A stretch of 19,209 nucleotides of DNA from Bacteroidaceae bacterium (GTDB taxonomy: Bacteria > Bacteroidota > Bacteroidia > Bacteroidales > Bacteroidaceae): contig CAAGNV010000043.1 of the NCBI GenBank assembly GCA_900771425.1, positions 1 through 19,209 of the forward strand. Reading direction: 5' to 3'. Positions within the stretch are counted from its first letter, which is position 1; each line of letters starts with the position of its first letter. The translations under genes were made by a program, and so were the position numbers. This document shows positions 7,596 through 14,585 of this stretch, one piece after another. The notes beneath the pieces are model-generated. The model was not told the DNA's origin. It made no database searches and saw only the letters and a program-made list of their open reading frames with translations.

Positions 7596-9337
7596 CAGAC
7601 TTTCTACCTACCACGAAGAAAGAAGTAGAACAACTCGGATGGGATCATATCGACGTCATCCTGTTCTCAGCCGATGCATACGTTGACCATCCGTCATTCG
7701 GTGCAGCCGTCATCGGGCGTGTACTCGAAGCCGAAGGATACAACGTGGCCATAGTGCCGCAACCCGACTGGCACGGCGACTACCGCGACTTCAAGAAACT
7801 GGGCAAGCCACGTCTCTTCTTCGGCATTGCCCCTGGATGCATGGATTCGATGGTCAACAAGTACACTGCCAACAAGCGTCTGCGAAGCGAAGATGCATAT
7901 ACCCCCGACGGCCGTCACGACAAACGACCTGAATACCCAACCATCGTCTATACGAAGATTCTCAAGGAACTTTTCCCCGATGTGCCCGTAGTACTTGGCG
8001 GCATCGAAGCCTCGATGCGACGCCTCACACATTACGACTACTGGCAAGACCGTCTGCGTCCGTCCATACTCCTCGACTCAGGAGCCGACCTGCTCATCTA
8101 CGGCATGGGCGAAAAGGGAATAGTCGAAGTGGCAAACCGCCTCAAGGCGTACAGCGATGTGGCACAGGATGAGGTTGACGGAGGCAATCCCCTCCATGGA
8201 ATAAAGCAAACCGCATACCTGACCGACAGAAAAGATGCATTCCGTGCCGACGATACCACCATATTCCTCCATAGCCACGAGCAGTGTCTGAAGGACAAGC
8301 GCAGTCAGGCACAGAACATGAAGATAATAGAGGAACAGTCGAACATGCTCCATGCACAGCGCATAGTTCAACCGGCAGAAGGCAAGTTGGTAGTCGTCGA
8401 ACCACCATTCCCGCTGATGACCACGGCCGAACTCGACCGCATCTACGACCTGCCGTTCACCCGACTCCCCCACCCTAAGTACCGCGACAAGCGCATACCT
8501 GCCTACGAGATGATTCGCCACAGCGTGACCATGCACCGCGGCTGCTTCGGAGGCTGCGCCTTCTGCACCATCTCGGCACACCAAGGCAAGTTCGTCGTTG
8601 GTCGCAGCAAAGAAAGCATACTGCGCGAGGTAGAACGCATTACCCACATGCCCGACTTCAAGGGTTACATCTCCGACCTCGGAGGTCCGTCAGCAAACAT
8701 GTACGGCATGAGTGGCAAGGACAAGACCATCTGCGAGAAGTGCCGCCGCCCTTCGTGTGTTCATCCACAGATATGCAAGAACCTGAACAACAACCATAAG
8801 GAACTCATCGGCATCTATCAGGAAGCAAGTAAGGTGGCAGGAGTAAAGAAGTGCTTCGTTGGCAGCGGAGTTCGTTACGACCTCGTACTTGCCGACAAGC
8901 AGTTCGGACGCAAATATGCCGAAGAACTCATCATAAACCACGTGAGCGGACGACTGAAGGTAGCACCCGAGCACACCAGCGACAGCGTGCTGCACCTCAT
9001 GCGCAAGCCTTCGTTCCAACTGTTCTATGACTTCAACCGATGGTTCGACGACATAAACCGCCGTGCAGGACTTCGCCAGCAACTCATCCCATACTTCATC
9101 AGCAGCCACCCAGGATGCAGGGAACAGGACATGAAGGAACTGGCCACCATCACACGCCGACTCAACTTCAAGCTGGAACAAGTACAGGACTTCACCCCTA
9201 CCCCTATGACCATAAGCACCGAAACATGGTACACGGGAATACATCCATATACGCTCGAACCCGTCTTTTCGGCACGTTCGCCACAAGAGAAGCAACGACA
9301 GAACCAATACTTCTTCTGGTATAAGAAAGAACATTGA
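7586..9337 (+). CDS. ygiQ: YgiQ family radical SAM protein
   Basis: A 583-residue cytoplasmic iron-sulfur protein of unknown substrate. The N-terminal YgiQ region (DVILFSADAYVDHPSFG...) has a cobalamin-binding-like look. The radical SAM cluster motif C-x3-C-x2-C is at C320, C324 and C327 (CFGGCAFC) and would ligate the 4Fe-4S cluster that binds S-adenosylmethionine. A second cysteine group (C383, C386, C391, C397) matches what YgiQ relatives carry and may hold another metal site. It is shorter than E. coli YgiQ (about 740 residues), as is common in Bacteroidota members. The ATG overlaps the end of the amidase gene by 10 nt, so it is the fourth gene of the uxaC operon. Its last 33 nt before the final few codons recur exactly at 10510-10542. 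Confidence 0.92.
   Translation: MQITDFLPTTKKEVEQLGWDHIDVILFSADAYVDHPSFGAAVIGRVLEAEGYNVAIVPQPDWHGDYRDFKKLGKPRLFFGIAPGCMDSMVNKYTANKRLRSEDAYTPDGRHDKRPEYPTIVYTKILKELFPDVPVVLGGIEASMRRLTHYDYWQDRLRPSILLDSGADLLIYGMGEKGIVEVANRLKAYSDVAQDEVDGGNPLHGIKQTAYLTDRKDAFRADDTTIFLHSHEQCLKDKRSQAQNMKIIEEQSNMLHAQRIVQPAEGKLVVVEPPFPLMTTAELDRIYDLPFTRLPHPKYRDKRIPAYEMIRHSVTMHRGCFGGCAFCTISAHQGKFVVGRSKESILREVERITHMPDFKGYISDLGGPSANMYGMSGKDKTICEKCRRPSCVHPQICKNLNNNHKELIGIYQEASKVAGVKKCFVGSGVRYDLVLADKQFGRKYAEELIINHVSGRLKVAPEHTSDSVLHLMRKPSFQLFYDFNRWFDDINRRAGLRQQLIPYFISSHPGCREQDMKELATITRRLNFKLEQVQDFTPTPMTISTETWYTGIHPYTLEPVFSARSPQEKQRQNQYFFWYKKEH
9295..9327 (+). repeat. Left copy of 33-bp direct repeat (inside the ygiQ 3' end)
   Basis: Exact match to 10510-10542. 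With two mismatches the similarity runs to 9334 (40 nt). This copy encodes the last residues of YgiQ (RQNQYFFWYKK, then EH and stop). Confidence 0.95.
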
Positions 9338-9521
9338 TACTCTCGCAAATAGTAAGCAACTAAAAGTCAGCGACACGAATAACATGCATGCATGAAGTCA
9401 GTCTTTCAAGCCAGACCCTTTTATTTTCCTGTTATCGTTCTCTATATCCTCCATGTTTTGTTCTTGAAACGAATCGAATGATGTGTTTTAACCCACAAAC
9501 ACCAAGATTATTTCTTTTTTT

Positions 9522-9552
9522 TTTGTCGTTTAAAATAAATGTCGTACATTTG
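9522..9552 (+). promoter_or_regulatory. Promoter of the toxin-antitoxin-like module
   Basis: TTTG at 9522-9525 and TACATTTG at 9545-9552 are 19 nt apart, an exact fit to the Bacteroidota consensus (TTTG, 19-21 nt, TAnnTTTG). Transcription would start near 9558-9562, about 25 nt before the ATG at 9586. This fixes the start of the following gene and shows that the module has a promoter separate from the ygiQ operon. The rest of the gap 9338-9521 holds no gene that I can support. Confidence 0.75.
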
Positions 9553-9585
9553 TGGACAAATATGGTCATCTTCTATAAAAGTATT

Positions 9586-9795
9586 ATGTCAAAGGAAGAA
9601 CTTCGCACATATCGCTTGAACTCCATGGAGGAGCCAACCGACGAAATGCTCGAGGCAATAATGCTTGGAGTGCAGGAACATGCGCGTCAGTCAACTATAA
9701 GGGCAAAGGCTGAGTTGGATCGTAGGTTTAGTGAAATGGTTGAACAGATGCGCCTATTCAAGGCTTCATTGAATAAAGAAAGTACCTATGCGTAA
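9586..9795 (+). CDS. Putative antitoxin, small charged helical protein
   Basis: A 69-residue protein beginning MSKEELRTYRLNSM. An upstream in-frame ATG at 9388 would precede the promoter and give a poor N-terminus; an ATG at 9562 is also close to the predicted transcription start, so I choose 9586. The protein is rich in Glu, Arg and Lys, has no membrane segment and reads as mostly helical (residues about 15-60). Its last 8 nt overlap the zeta-toxin-like gene, the tight coupling usual for toxin-antitoxin pairs. From memory, similar 'KEELRTYRL...PTDE' proteins occur beside zeta-like kinases in Bacteroidota. It does not resemble the classical epsilon antitoxin by eye. The antitoxin role is inferred from gene order. 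Confidence 0.65.
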   Translation: MSKEELRTYRLNSMEEPTDEMLEAIMLGVQEHARQSTIRAKAELDRRFSEMVEQMRLFKASLNKESTYA

Positions 9796-10375
9796 ACCTA
9801 CACTATGTGTTGTTGCTGGACCTAATGGCTCTGGTAAGACCTCCACAACAATTCAACTACTTTCAAATGAATGGTCAGAAGGAAGTTTGTATATCAATCC
9901 GGACAATATAGCTCAGGAGCAGTTTGGTGATTGGAATTCGCCAGATGCTGTGCTGAAGGCAGCGCAGTATTCTACCAAACTACGCTACAAATGCCTTGAA
10001 GAACAACGTGACTTTGTGTTCGAAACGGTATTCTCTTCTGATGAGAAACTCGAATTCCTTCGCAAGGCACATGAAGCGGGTTTCTTCATCCGTTTCTTCT
10101 TTGTATGTACTGAAAGCCCCGAAATCAATGTGGCAAGAATCACTAAGCGCTTCCTTGAAGGTGGTCATGAAGTTCCAATTTCAAAGATTATATCTCGCTA
10201 CTACAAGTCACTTCTTAATGCTCTAAAAGCCATCAGTTTCGTAGATCGTGCCTACATCTACGATAACTCCATCGAAGACCATCTTCCTCGCTTACTCTTT
10301 CGCACAACAGAAGGCAAGGTCTTCAAACAATACACGGAAGACATTCCTGAGTGGGCCAAACAATTGGTCAACTAA
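9788..10375 (+). CDS. Zeta-toxin-like P-loop kinase
   Basis: A 195-residue P-loop protein of the zeta toxin type. Studied zeta toxins phosphorylate UDP-N-acetylglucosamine and so block cell-wall synthesis; the substrate of this compact chromosomal group is not known. The Walker A motif is G-P-N-G-S-G-K-T at 11-18. An N-P-D motif follows at 38-40, then F-V-F-E-T at 76-80, and the conserved R-x-x-x-G-G-H-x-V-P block with R121 and G125-G126-H127, followed by I-S-R-Y (R137), which supply the phosphate-binding arginines in the family. It overlaps the upstream small gene by 8 nt and they form one operon. A small inverted repeat (TTTGTAA/TTACAAA, 10378-10399) follows the stop but lacks a T-run. Base use is visibly more AT-rich than in the ygiQ operon, consistent with an acquired module. 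Confidence 0.85.
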   Translation: MRKPTLCVVAGPNGSGKTSTTIQLLSNEWSEGSLYINPDNIAQEQFGDWNSPDAVLKAAQYSTKLRYKCLEEQRDFVFETVFSSDEKLEFLRKAHEAGFFIRFFFVCTESPEINVARITKRFLEGGHEVPISKIISRYYKSLLNALKAISFVDRAYIYDNSIEDHLPRLLFRTTEGKVFKQYTEDIPEWAKQLVN

Positions 10376-10509
10376 AGTTTGTAAACTCCACCTTACAAAT
10401 TGCCTCACATCGCCTCAGATGGTCTGGTTTGTTTATGCAAAACCTGATAAAATCACACAAGCTACAGATAATCAACACGTAAGGACGTTTGAGACAAGAA
10501 ATAACAAAG

Positions 10510-10542
10510 ACGACAGAACCAATACTTCTTCTGGTATAAGAA
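10510..10542 (+). repeat. Right copy of 33-bp direct repeat (ygiQ 3'-end remnant)
   Basis: Identical to 9295-9327. Read in the ygiQ frame it encodes RQNQYFFWYKK followed at once by TAA (10543-10545: GTAA gives no further codon beyond the second K), so it looks like a second ygiQ terminus without the final EH. The start-to-start distance is 1215 nt. The rest of the gap 10376-10597 shows no gene. Confidence 0.93.
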
Positions 10543-10597
10543 GTAACATAAGCCAGATGAAACGAAGTCGTATCAATAATGAGGATAATCTACAAAG

Positions 10598-11341
10598 ATG
10601 AACAGAAAGAAATACATAATTAGGGCCATAATTGTTTTATTATTGGCTAGTCTCATCTTTGTATTTAGATGTTCACCTGGGTACAACGTACGGTTTGGCA
10701 GGGTGTTCTATCAATATATCAGTGAAGGACGAGGTTTTGAGCGTATCGATATGAACGCCGATGCCAAAACTTTCAAGATAGACAAAGACTGCCCCCAATA
10801 TGGTATGGACCAATATAAGGCATACTATTTCGGTGAACCAATATATGGGTCAGACGGAAAGACTTTCCAAATATTGACTGGTGCATATCAAAAGGACAAG
10901 AATCATGTGTATTATCAGAACCATATAATACGTTCGGCCGATCCTTCGACATTTATCAGTCCATTGATCGATTCCATTTCTCATGAACCGATTTCATTCG
11001 CAAAAGATAAAAATGATGTTTATTATTGCGGAAAGCCATTATATGTTATTAACAGAGACAGTTTTACAGAATACGTCGTTCAAGGAAATGTATGGGGTAT
11101 AGACTCTGAATATTGCTACTGTCGAGACAAACAATGTCGGATACAGGATTATCCAAGTTTTCAAATCTTAAGCGACGGATTGTACGCAAAAGACAGTATA
11201 TGCGTTTATTATGAAGCAGAGGTCGTAGAAGGAGCAGACCCATCCACCTTTCAGGTTACGACAATTTTTCAAGCAAAAGACAAGAATCATCACTACGATA
11301 TGGGAAAGATAGTGGATGAGGATGAAAGGGCAGCCGAGTAG
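10598..11341 (+). CDS. Membrane-anchored DKNYY-repeat protein
   Basis: A 247-residue protein with a basic N-terminus and a single hydrophobic segment at about 7-23, then a long outer (periplasmic) part. That part contains DKNYY-type repeats: DKNHVYY at 100-106, DKNDVYY at 137-143, KDSICVYY at 198-205 and DKNHHYD at 228-234, with a degenerate DQYKAYY at 71-77. Phrases such as G-A-D-P-S-T-F recur between repeats. The DKNYY family is widespread in Bacteroidota and Fusobacteria and has no known activity. The signal could be an uncleaved anchor; the cysteine at 25 lacks a good lipobox. The gene stands alone, 55 nt after the ygiQ-end repeat, with no recognisable promoter nearby. Composition is AT-rich like the preceding module. 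Confidence 0.75.
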   Translation: MNRKKYIIRAIIVLLLASLIFVFRCSPGYNVRFGRVFYQYISEGRGFERIDMNADAKTFKIDKDCPQYGMDQYKAYYFGEPIYGSDGKTFQILTGAYQKDKNHVYYQNHIIRSADPSTFISPLIDSISHEPISFAKDKNDVYYCGKPLYVINRDSFTEYVVQGNVWGIDSEYCYCRDKQCRIQDYPSFQILSDGLYAKDSICVYYEAEVVEGADPSTFQVTTIFQAKDKNHHYDMGKIVDEDERAAE

Positions 11342-11628
11342 GTAAACCCAAAAGTTGGCTTGATTGAAAATACAAGAACTGCCTATTATCGCATGGACGT
11401 AATACCAAAAGCAATTACAGATACAGTTAAAAACGATTATTTACCGGGATTGTATCTTGGCAAGTTCACATTCCGATATAATATCTACCATCTTAATAAT
11501 GCGATAATCCATTTCTCTGGCAAGCCCAATATAGTGGATATTTCCCAAACACATGTGGCGCTACATGGGCACAACATGATTAATGCCATAATAATGGTGA
11601 TTTCATCCATTAGCCCATATACATTCTT

Positions 11629-11712
11629 ACCACACCGACGCAGTAGTAAACCACACCGACGTGATAGCATACTGCACCGACGTGGTAGTGTACCACGCCG
11701 ACAGTGTAGTAA
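11629..11712. repeat. Four degenerate 21-nt tandem repeats
   Basis: Units at 11629-11649, 11650-11670, 11671-11691 and 11692-11712 share an 'accgac' core followed by a 'tagt'-like end. The last unit has gccgac in place of accgac. A period of 21 keeps a reading frame across the array. Confidence 0.85.
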
Positions 11713-11820
11713 CAAGCATAGTAAGCAAACAAACTTATACTTTAGCTACTTATAATCGATTAAACACATCCGAACTACTAATTTATTACAATTTATACAG
11801 AGTAATTAGCAATTAATTCG

Positions 11821-11828
11821 TAACTTTG
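11821..11828 (+). promoter_or_regulatory. Predicted -7 promoter element for the DUF1015 gene
   Basis: TAACTTTG fits TAnnTTTG and lies 37 nt upstream of the ATG at 11866. I find no TTTG at the expected distance upstream, so the -33 element is weak or absent. Confidence 0.6.
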
Positions 11829-11865
11829 CATCTTGATAATAAACAATAAAACATAATATCAAGAC

Positions 11866-13113
11866 ATGGCAATCATCAAACCATTCAAGGGCGTACGCCC
11901 TCCAAAAGCATTAGTAGAGAAAGTAGAGAGCCGTCCTTACGACGTGCTCGACAGCGACGAAGCACGCGCCGAAGCAGGCGACAACGAGATGTCGCTCTAT
12001 CACATCATCAAGCCTGAAATCAACTTCCCTGAGGGAACAAGCGAGTATGACCCACGCGTATATGAAAGCGCAGCAGAGCACTTCCAGATGTTCCAGGACA
12101 AGGGCTGGCTCGTTCAGGACGAGAAAGAACAATACTACCTCTATGCCCAGACCATGAACGGCAAGACACAGTACGGACTCGTAGTAGGAGCATACGTCAA
12201 CGACTACCTCACCGGAGTCATCAAGAAGCACGAACTCACACGTGCCGACAAGGAAGAAGACCGCATGAAGCACGTACGCGTCAACGATGCCAACATCGAA
12301 CCTGTATTCTTTGCATATCCTGACAGCGAGGTACTTAACGCCTTAATCAGCCGTTACGCACAGACAGAACCTGAATACGACTTCATCGCCCCTATCGACG
12401 GATTCGGTCATAAGTTCTGGCTCATCAGCGACGACGAAGACATCAAGACCATCACGGCCGAATTCGCAAAGATGCCTGCACTCTACATCGCTGACGGTCA
12501 CCATCGTAGCGCAGCAGCAGCATTGGTCGGTGCAGAGAAGGCAAAGAACAACCCTAACCACCGCGGCGACGAGGAATACAACTACTTCATGGCAGTTTGT
12601 TTCCCTGCAAGCCAACTTACCATACTCGACTACAACCGTGTCGTCCGCGACCTCAACGGCATGACTGCAGATGAATTCCTCAAGGCCCTTGAGAAGAACT
12701 TCACTGTCGAGAAGAAAGGCACGGAACTCTATCGTGCACAGCAGCTTCACGAGTTCTCGCTCTACCTCGAAGGCGAATGGTACAGCCTCAAGGCAAAGGA
12801 AGGCACATACGACAACACCGACCCTATCGGAGTGCTCGACGTTGACATCTCTTCTCGTCTCATTCTCGACGAACTCCTCGGCATCAAGGACTTGCGTAAG
12901 TCAAACCGCATTGACTTCGTAGGCGGTCTCCGTGGTCTTGGCGAACTGAAGCGCCGTGTCGACAGCGGTGAGATGAAGATGGCACTCGCCCTCTACCCTG
13001 TCACCATGAAGCAAATCATGGACATTGCCGACTCAGGCAACATCATGCCACCAAAGGCCACATGGTTCGAACCAAAACTCCGCAGCGGACTGATAATTCA
13101 CAAGTTAGCATAA
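11866..13113 (+). CDS. DUF1015 family protein
   Basis: A 415-residue soluble protein of the DUF1015 family (COG4198), whose biochemical role is not established. The signature A-D-G-H-H-R is at 209-214. Other family-like stretches are the opening 'IIKPFKGVRPP', 'GLVVGAYVNDYLTGVIKKHE' near 105-124 and 'MPPKATWFEPKLRSGLIIHKL' at the C-terminus. The length is normal for the family. In many Bacteroidales, to my knowledge, this gene follows serC and serA, which suggests a link to serine metabolism, but those genes are not here. It has its own predicted promoter and is followed by a long hairpin at 13118-13206. The start is supported by the promoter 37 nt upstream and by the family-typical N-terminus. 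Confidence 0.9.
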   Translation: MAIIKPFKGVRPPKALVEKVESRPYDVLDSDEARAEAGDNEMSLYHIIKPEINFPEGTSEYDPRVYESAAEHFQMFQDKGWLVQDEKEQYYLYAQTMNGKTQYGLVVGAYVNDYLTGVIKKHELTRADKEEDRMKHVRVNDANIEPVFFAYPDSEVLNALISRYAQTEPEYDFIAPIDGFGHKFWLISDDEDIKTITAEFAKMPALYIADGHHRSAAAALVGAEKAKNNPNHRGDEEYNYFMAVCFPASQLTILDYNRVVRDLNGMTADEFLKALEKNFTVEKKGTELYRAQQLHEFSLYLEGEWYSLKAKEGTYDNTDPIGVLDVDISSRLILDELLGIKDLRKSNRIDFVGGLRGLGELKRRVDSGEMKMALALYPVTMKQIMDIADSGNIMPPKATWFEPKLRSGLIIHKLA

Positions 13114-13117
13114 GATC

Positions 13118-13206
13118 AGTAGTTAAGGAAGTTAAGAAGTCAAGTAGTTAAGTAGTGGTATCCTCTATGCTTAACTCCCTTAACTCCTTTTACTCCCTTA
13201 ACTACT
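13118..13206 (+). repeat. Long imperfect inverted repeat made of 'agttaag' units
   Basis: The arms are 13118-13156 and 13169-13206. The outer ten bases (AGTAGTTAAG at 13118-13127 and CTTAACTACT at 13197-13206) pair perfectly, and the inner parts pair with mismatches, around a short central loop. It starts 5 nt after the DUF1015 stop and ends 9 nt before the YigZ start codon. It could act as a terminator-like structure for DUF1015 or hold the YigZ start in structured RNA; there is no long T-run. Confidence 0.75.
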
Positions 13207-13215
13207 CCCTTCTAA

Positions 13216-13806
13216 ATGGACACATACAAGACCATTTCACAGGGAGGCGAGGGATATTACACGGACAAGCGCAGTAAGTTTCTCGCCTTCTCCCATCACG
13301 TAGAAGATGAGCAGCAGATAAAGGACATACTGGCCGAGTATCGGAAGAAATATTACGATGCCCGCCATGTGTGCTATGCCTACATACTTGGCGTTGAAGG
13401 CGTGGGAGATGGTGTCCGTTTCCGCATGAACGACGACGGCGAGCCATCGAGCACAGCGGGCAAGCCCATCCACGGGCAGATGGTCAAGGCCGAACTGACA
13501 AACACGCTCATAGTCGTAGTACGCTACTACGGCGGCATCAACCTCGGCACCAGCGGCCTGATCGTTGCATACCGCACGGCAGCAGCCGACTGCATACAGA
13601 ACTCCACCGTCGAAGAACGTATCGTCGAAGAATTCTACACCTATACATTCGACTATCTACGCATGAACACCGTAATGAAAGTCATCAAGGACATACAGCC
13701 ACGCATCGTCAGTCAGAATTTCGACAATACCTGCTCCATCACGCTCGCAATCCGTCAGAGCGAAATGCCACGGCTACGCCAAGCACTTGAAAATGAATAC
13801 CAATAA
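13216..13806 (+). CDS. yigZ: YigZ/IMPACT family protein (UPF0029)
   Basis: A 196-residue soluble protein close in length to E. coli YigZ (about 205). The N-terminal UPF0029/IMPACT domain carries the family signature D-D-G-E-P-S-S-T-A-G-K-P-I at 73-85 and V-V-R-Y-Y-G-G-I-N-L-G-T-S-G-L at 101-115. The C-terminal part (about 135-196) fits the ferredoxin-like DUF1949 domain. Eukaryotic IMPACT acts on the GCN2 translational stress pathway; the bacterial role is unknown. The gene follows DUF1015 on the same strand, but a long hairpin lies between them, so joint transcription is uncertain. No TAnnTTTG element is seen immediately upstream, where the hairpin occupies the space. Confidence 0.92.
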   Translation: MDTYKTISQGGEGYYTDKRSKFLAFSHHVEDEQQIKDILAEYRKKYYDARHVCYAYILGVEGVGDGVRFRMNDDGEPSSTAGKPIHGQMVKAELTNTLIVVVRYYGGINLGTSGLIVAYRTAAADCIQNSTVEERIVEEFYTYTFDYLRMNTVMKVIKDIQPRIVSQNFDNTCSITLAIRQSEMPRLRQALENEYQ

Positions 13807-13854
13807 ATATGCTTCTACCGTAACCAAGCACCAGCTATTGGTACTGATATATCT

Positions 13855-14060
13855 ATTATTCAACTTTCGCAAGTTTCCAACTTGCTCAGTTTTAGGAGTT
13901 AAGTAGTTTTGGAGTTAAGGGAGTTAAGTAGAAGTTTGACTGCACGACAGCCTTTCCTTATTTGCTGGTTGCAGATTCAGCTACATCTATCCTACTAAAC
14001 TACTGACTACTGACTACTTTTCTACTTAAAGTTGAGCTTGCGAAACTTGAATATATTATC
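13855..14060. repeat. Large imperfect inverted repeat with a third copy at 14217
   Basis: The left arm near 13855-13885 (attattcaactttcgcaag...) matches the reverse complement of the right arm near 14028-14060 (...cttgcgaaacttgaatatatt) with scattered mismatches. A related direct copy starts at 14217 (attattcaacttgcgcaag), which contains the 10-bp palindrome CTTGCGCAAG. 'agttaag' and 'gactact' units fill the space between the arms. Confidence 0.6.
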
Positions 14061-14357
14061 GTAAAAGATTTCATATCAAATTGATTTACGATGAAATTAA
14101 CACATCATATTGATACACAGTTATTAAGATGAATTTCCGTACGATAAATTCTGATACAACAAAATATGTGCATATTTAGTTTAACGAATGCTTACAAACT
14201 ATTTATAACATTCAAATTATTCAACTTGCGCAAGCAAGTTTTTGCTTCGCTGCTCAACACAAGCGTCCGACCGCAAATGATAAAATCTTAATTGAACCAA
14301 TGTAAATTTTAACACTTCGCAGGTCTTCGCGACGACGCAGCAAAATCTTAGCGTCAG

Positions 14358-14445
14358 AAGATATGGTTCTTCGGCCAATAAGATATGGTTCTTCGGGCGA
14401 TAAGATATGGTTCTTCGGGCGATAAGATATGGTTCTTCGGGCGAT
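14358..14445. repeat. Four 22-nt tandem repeats bounded by a 9-bp inverted repeat
   Basis: Units of AAGATATGGTTCTTCGGGCG plus AT are at 14358-14379, 14380-14401, 14402-14423 and 14424-14445. The first unit differs at its end (GGCCAAT), while the last three are identical. The array lies between AGGTCTTCG (14321-14329) and its exact complement CGAAGACCT (14466-14474). Confidence 0.92.
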
Positions 14446-14585
14446 AAGAGCCAAATCTTCAGCCACGAAGACCTATGGTGCGTTTCATACACATATAACT
14501 CCTTGATTATTAAGAACAGGCTGAATCGGTAGGTGGTACTTGCCACATTTCACATTAGTTAACTAAACAAAGAGTACACAATACA

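Larger units (their letters stand above)
11342..11865. other. Intergenic stretch with repeats and promoter, no gene supported
   Basis: A 131-codon TTG-initiated frame (11360-11755) crosses this gap, but it has no ATG start, no recognisable domain, and its C-terminal third is just the translation of a tandem repeat (HRR units). I see no good evidence for translation. The gap holds the 21-nt tandem repeat at 11629-11712 and the promoter element at 11821. Confidence 0.55.
13807..14585. other. 779-bp non-coding region rich in repeats
   Basis: No gene is supported here. Frames on the minus strand (within about 14217-14546) only translate the tandem repeat. The region holds 'agttaag' units (13895-13931), a large imperfect inverted repeat (13855-14060), a third copy of its arm (14217-14241) and a 22-nt tandem array (14358-14445). 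It separates the plus-strand YigZ gene from the convergent minus-strand esterase, so it contains both 3' ends. Confidence 0.65.

Noticed and set aside
9381..9394. ATGCATGCAT palindrome as an integration site
   Set aside because: It is a short dinucleotide-like palindrome with no partner copy at the other end of the module, whereas the 33-bp direct repeat is far better supported.
9388..9585. Longer start for the antitoxin-like gene
   Set aside because: It would begin upstream of a perfect TTTG-N19-TACATTTG promoter, and the added residues look non-coding.
10378..10399. TTTGTAA/TTACAAA hairpin as the terminator of the toxin-antitoxin-like module
   Set aside because: The stem is only seven A/T-rich pairs and no T-run follows, so I do not call it a terminator.
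11629..11712. CRISPR array
   Set aside because: Units are directly adjacent with no spacers and vary in sequence; no cas gene is nearby. The same holds for 14358-14445.
11360..11755. 131-codon TTG-initiated frame
   Set aside because: There is no recognisable domain or normal start, and its C-terminal third is only the translation of a 21-nt tandem repeat.
14217..14546. Minus-strand frame of 109 codons
   Set aside because: The frame exists because the 22-nt tandem repeat has no stop in that phase; there is no protein-like composition outside the repeat.
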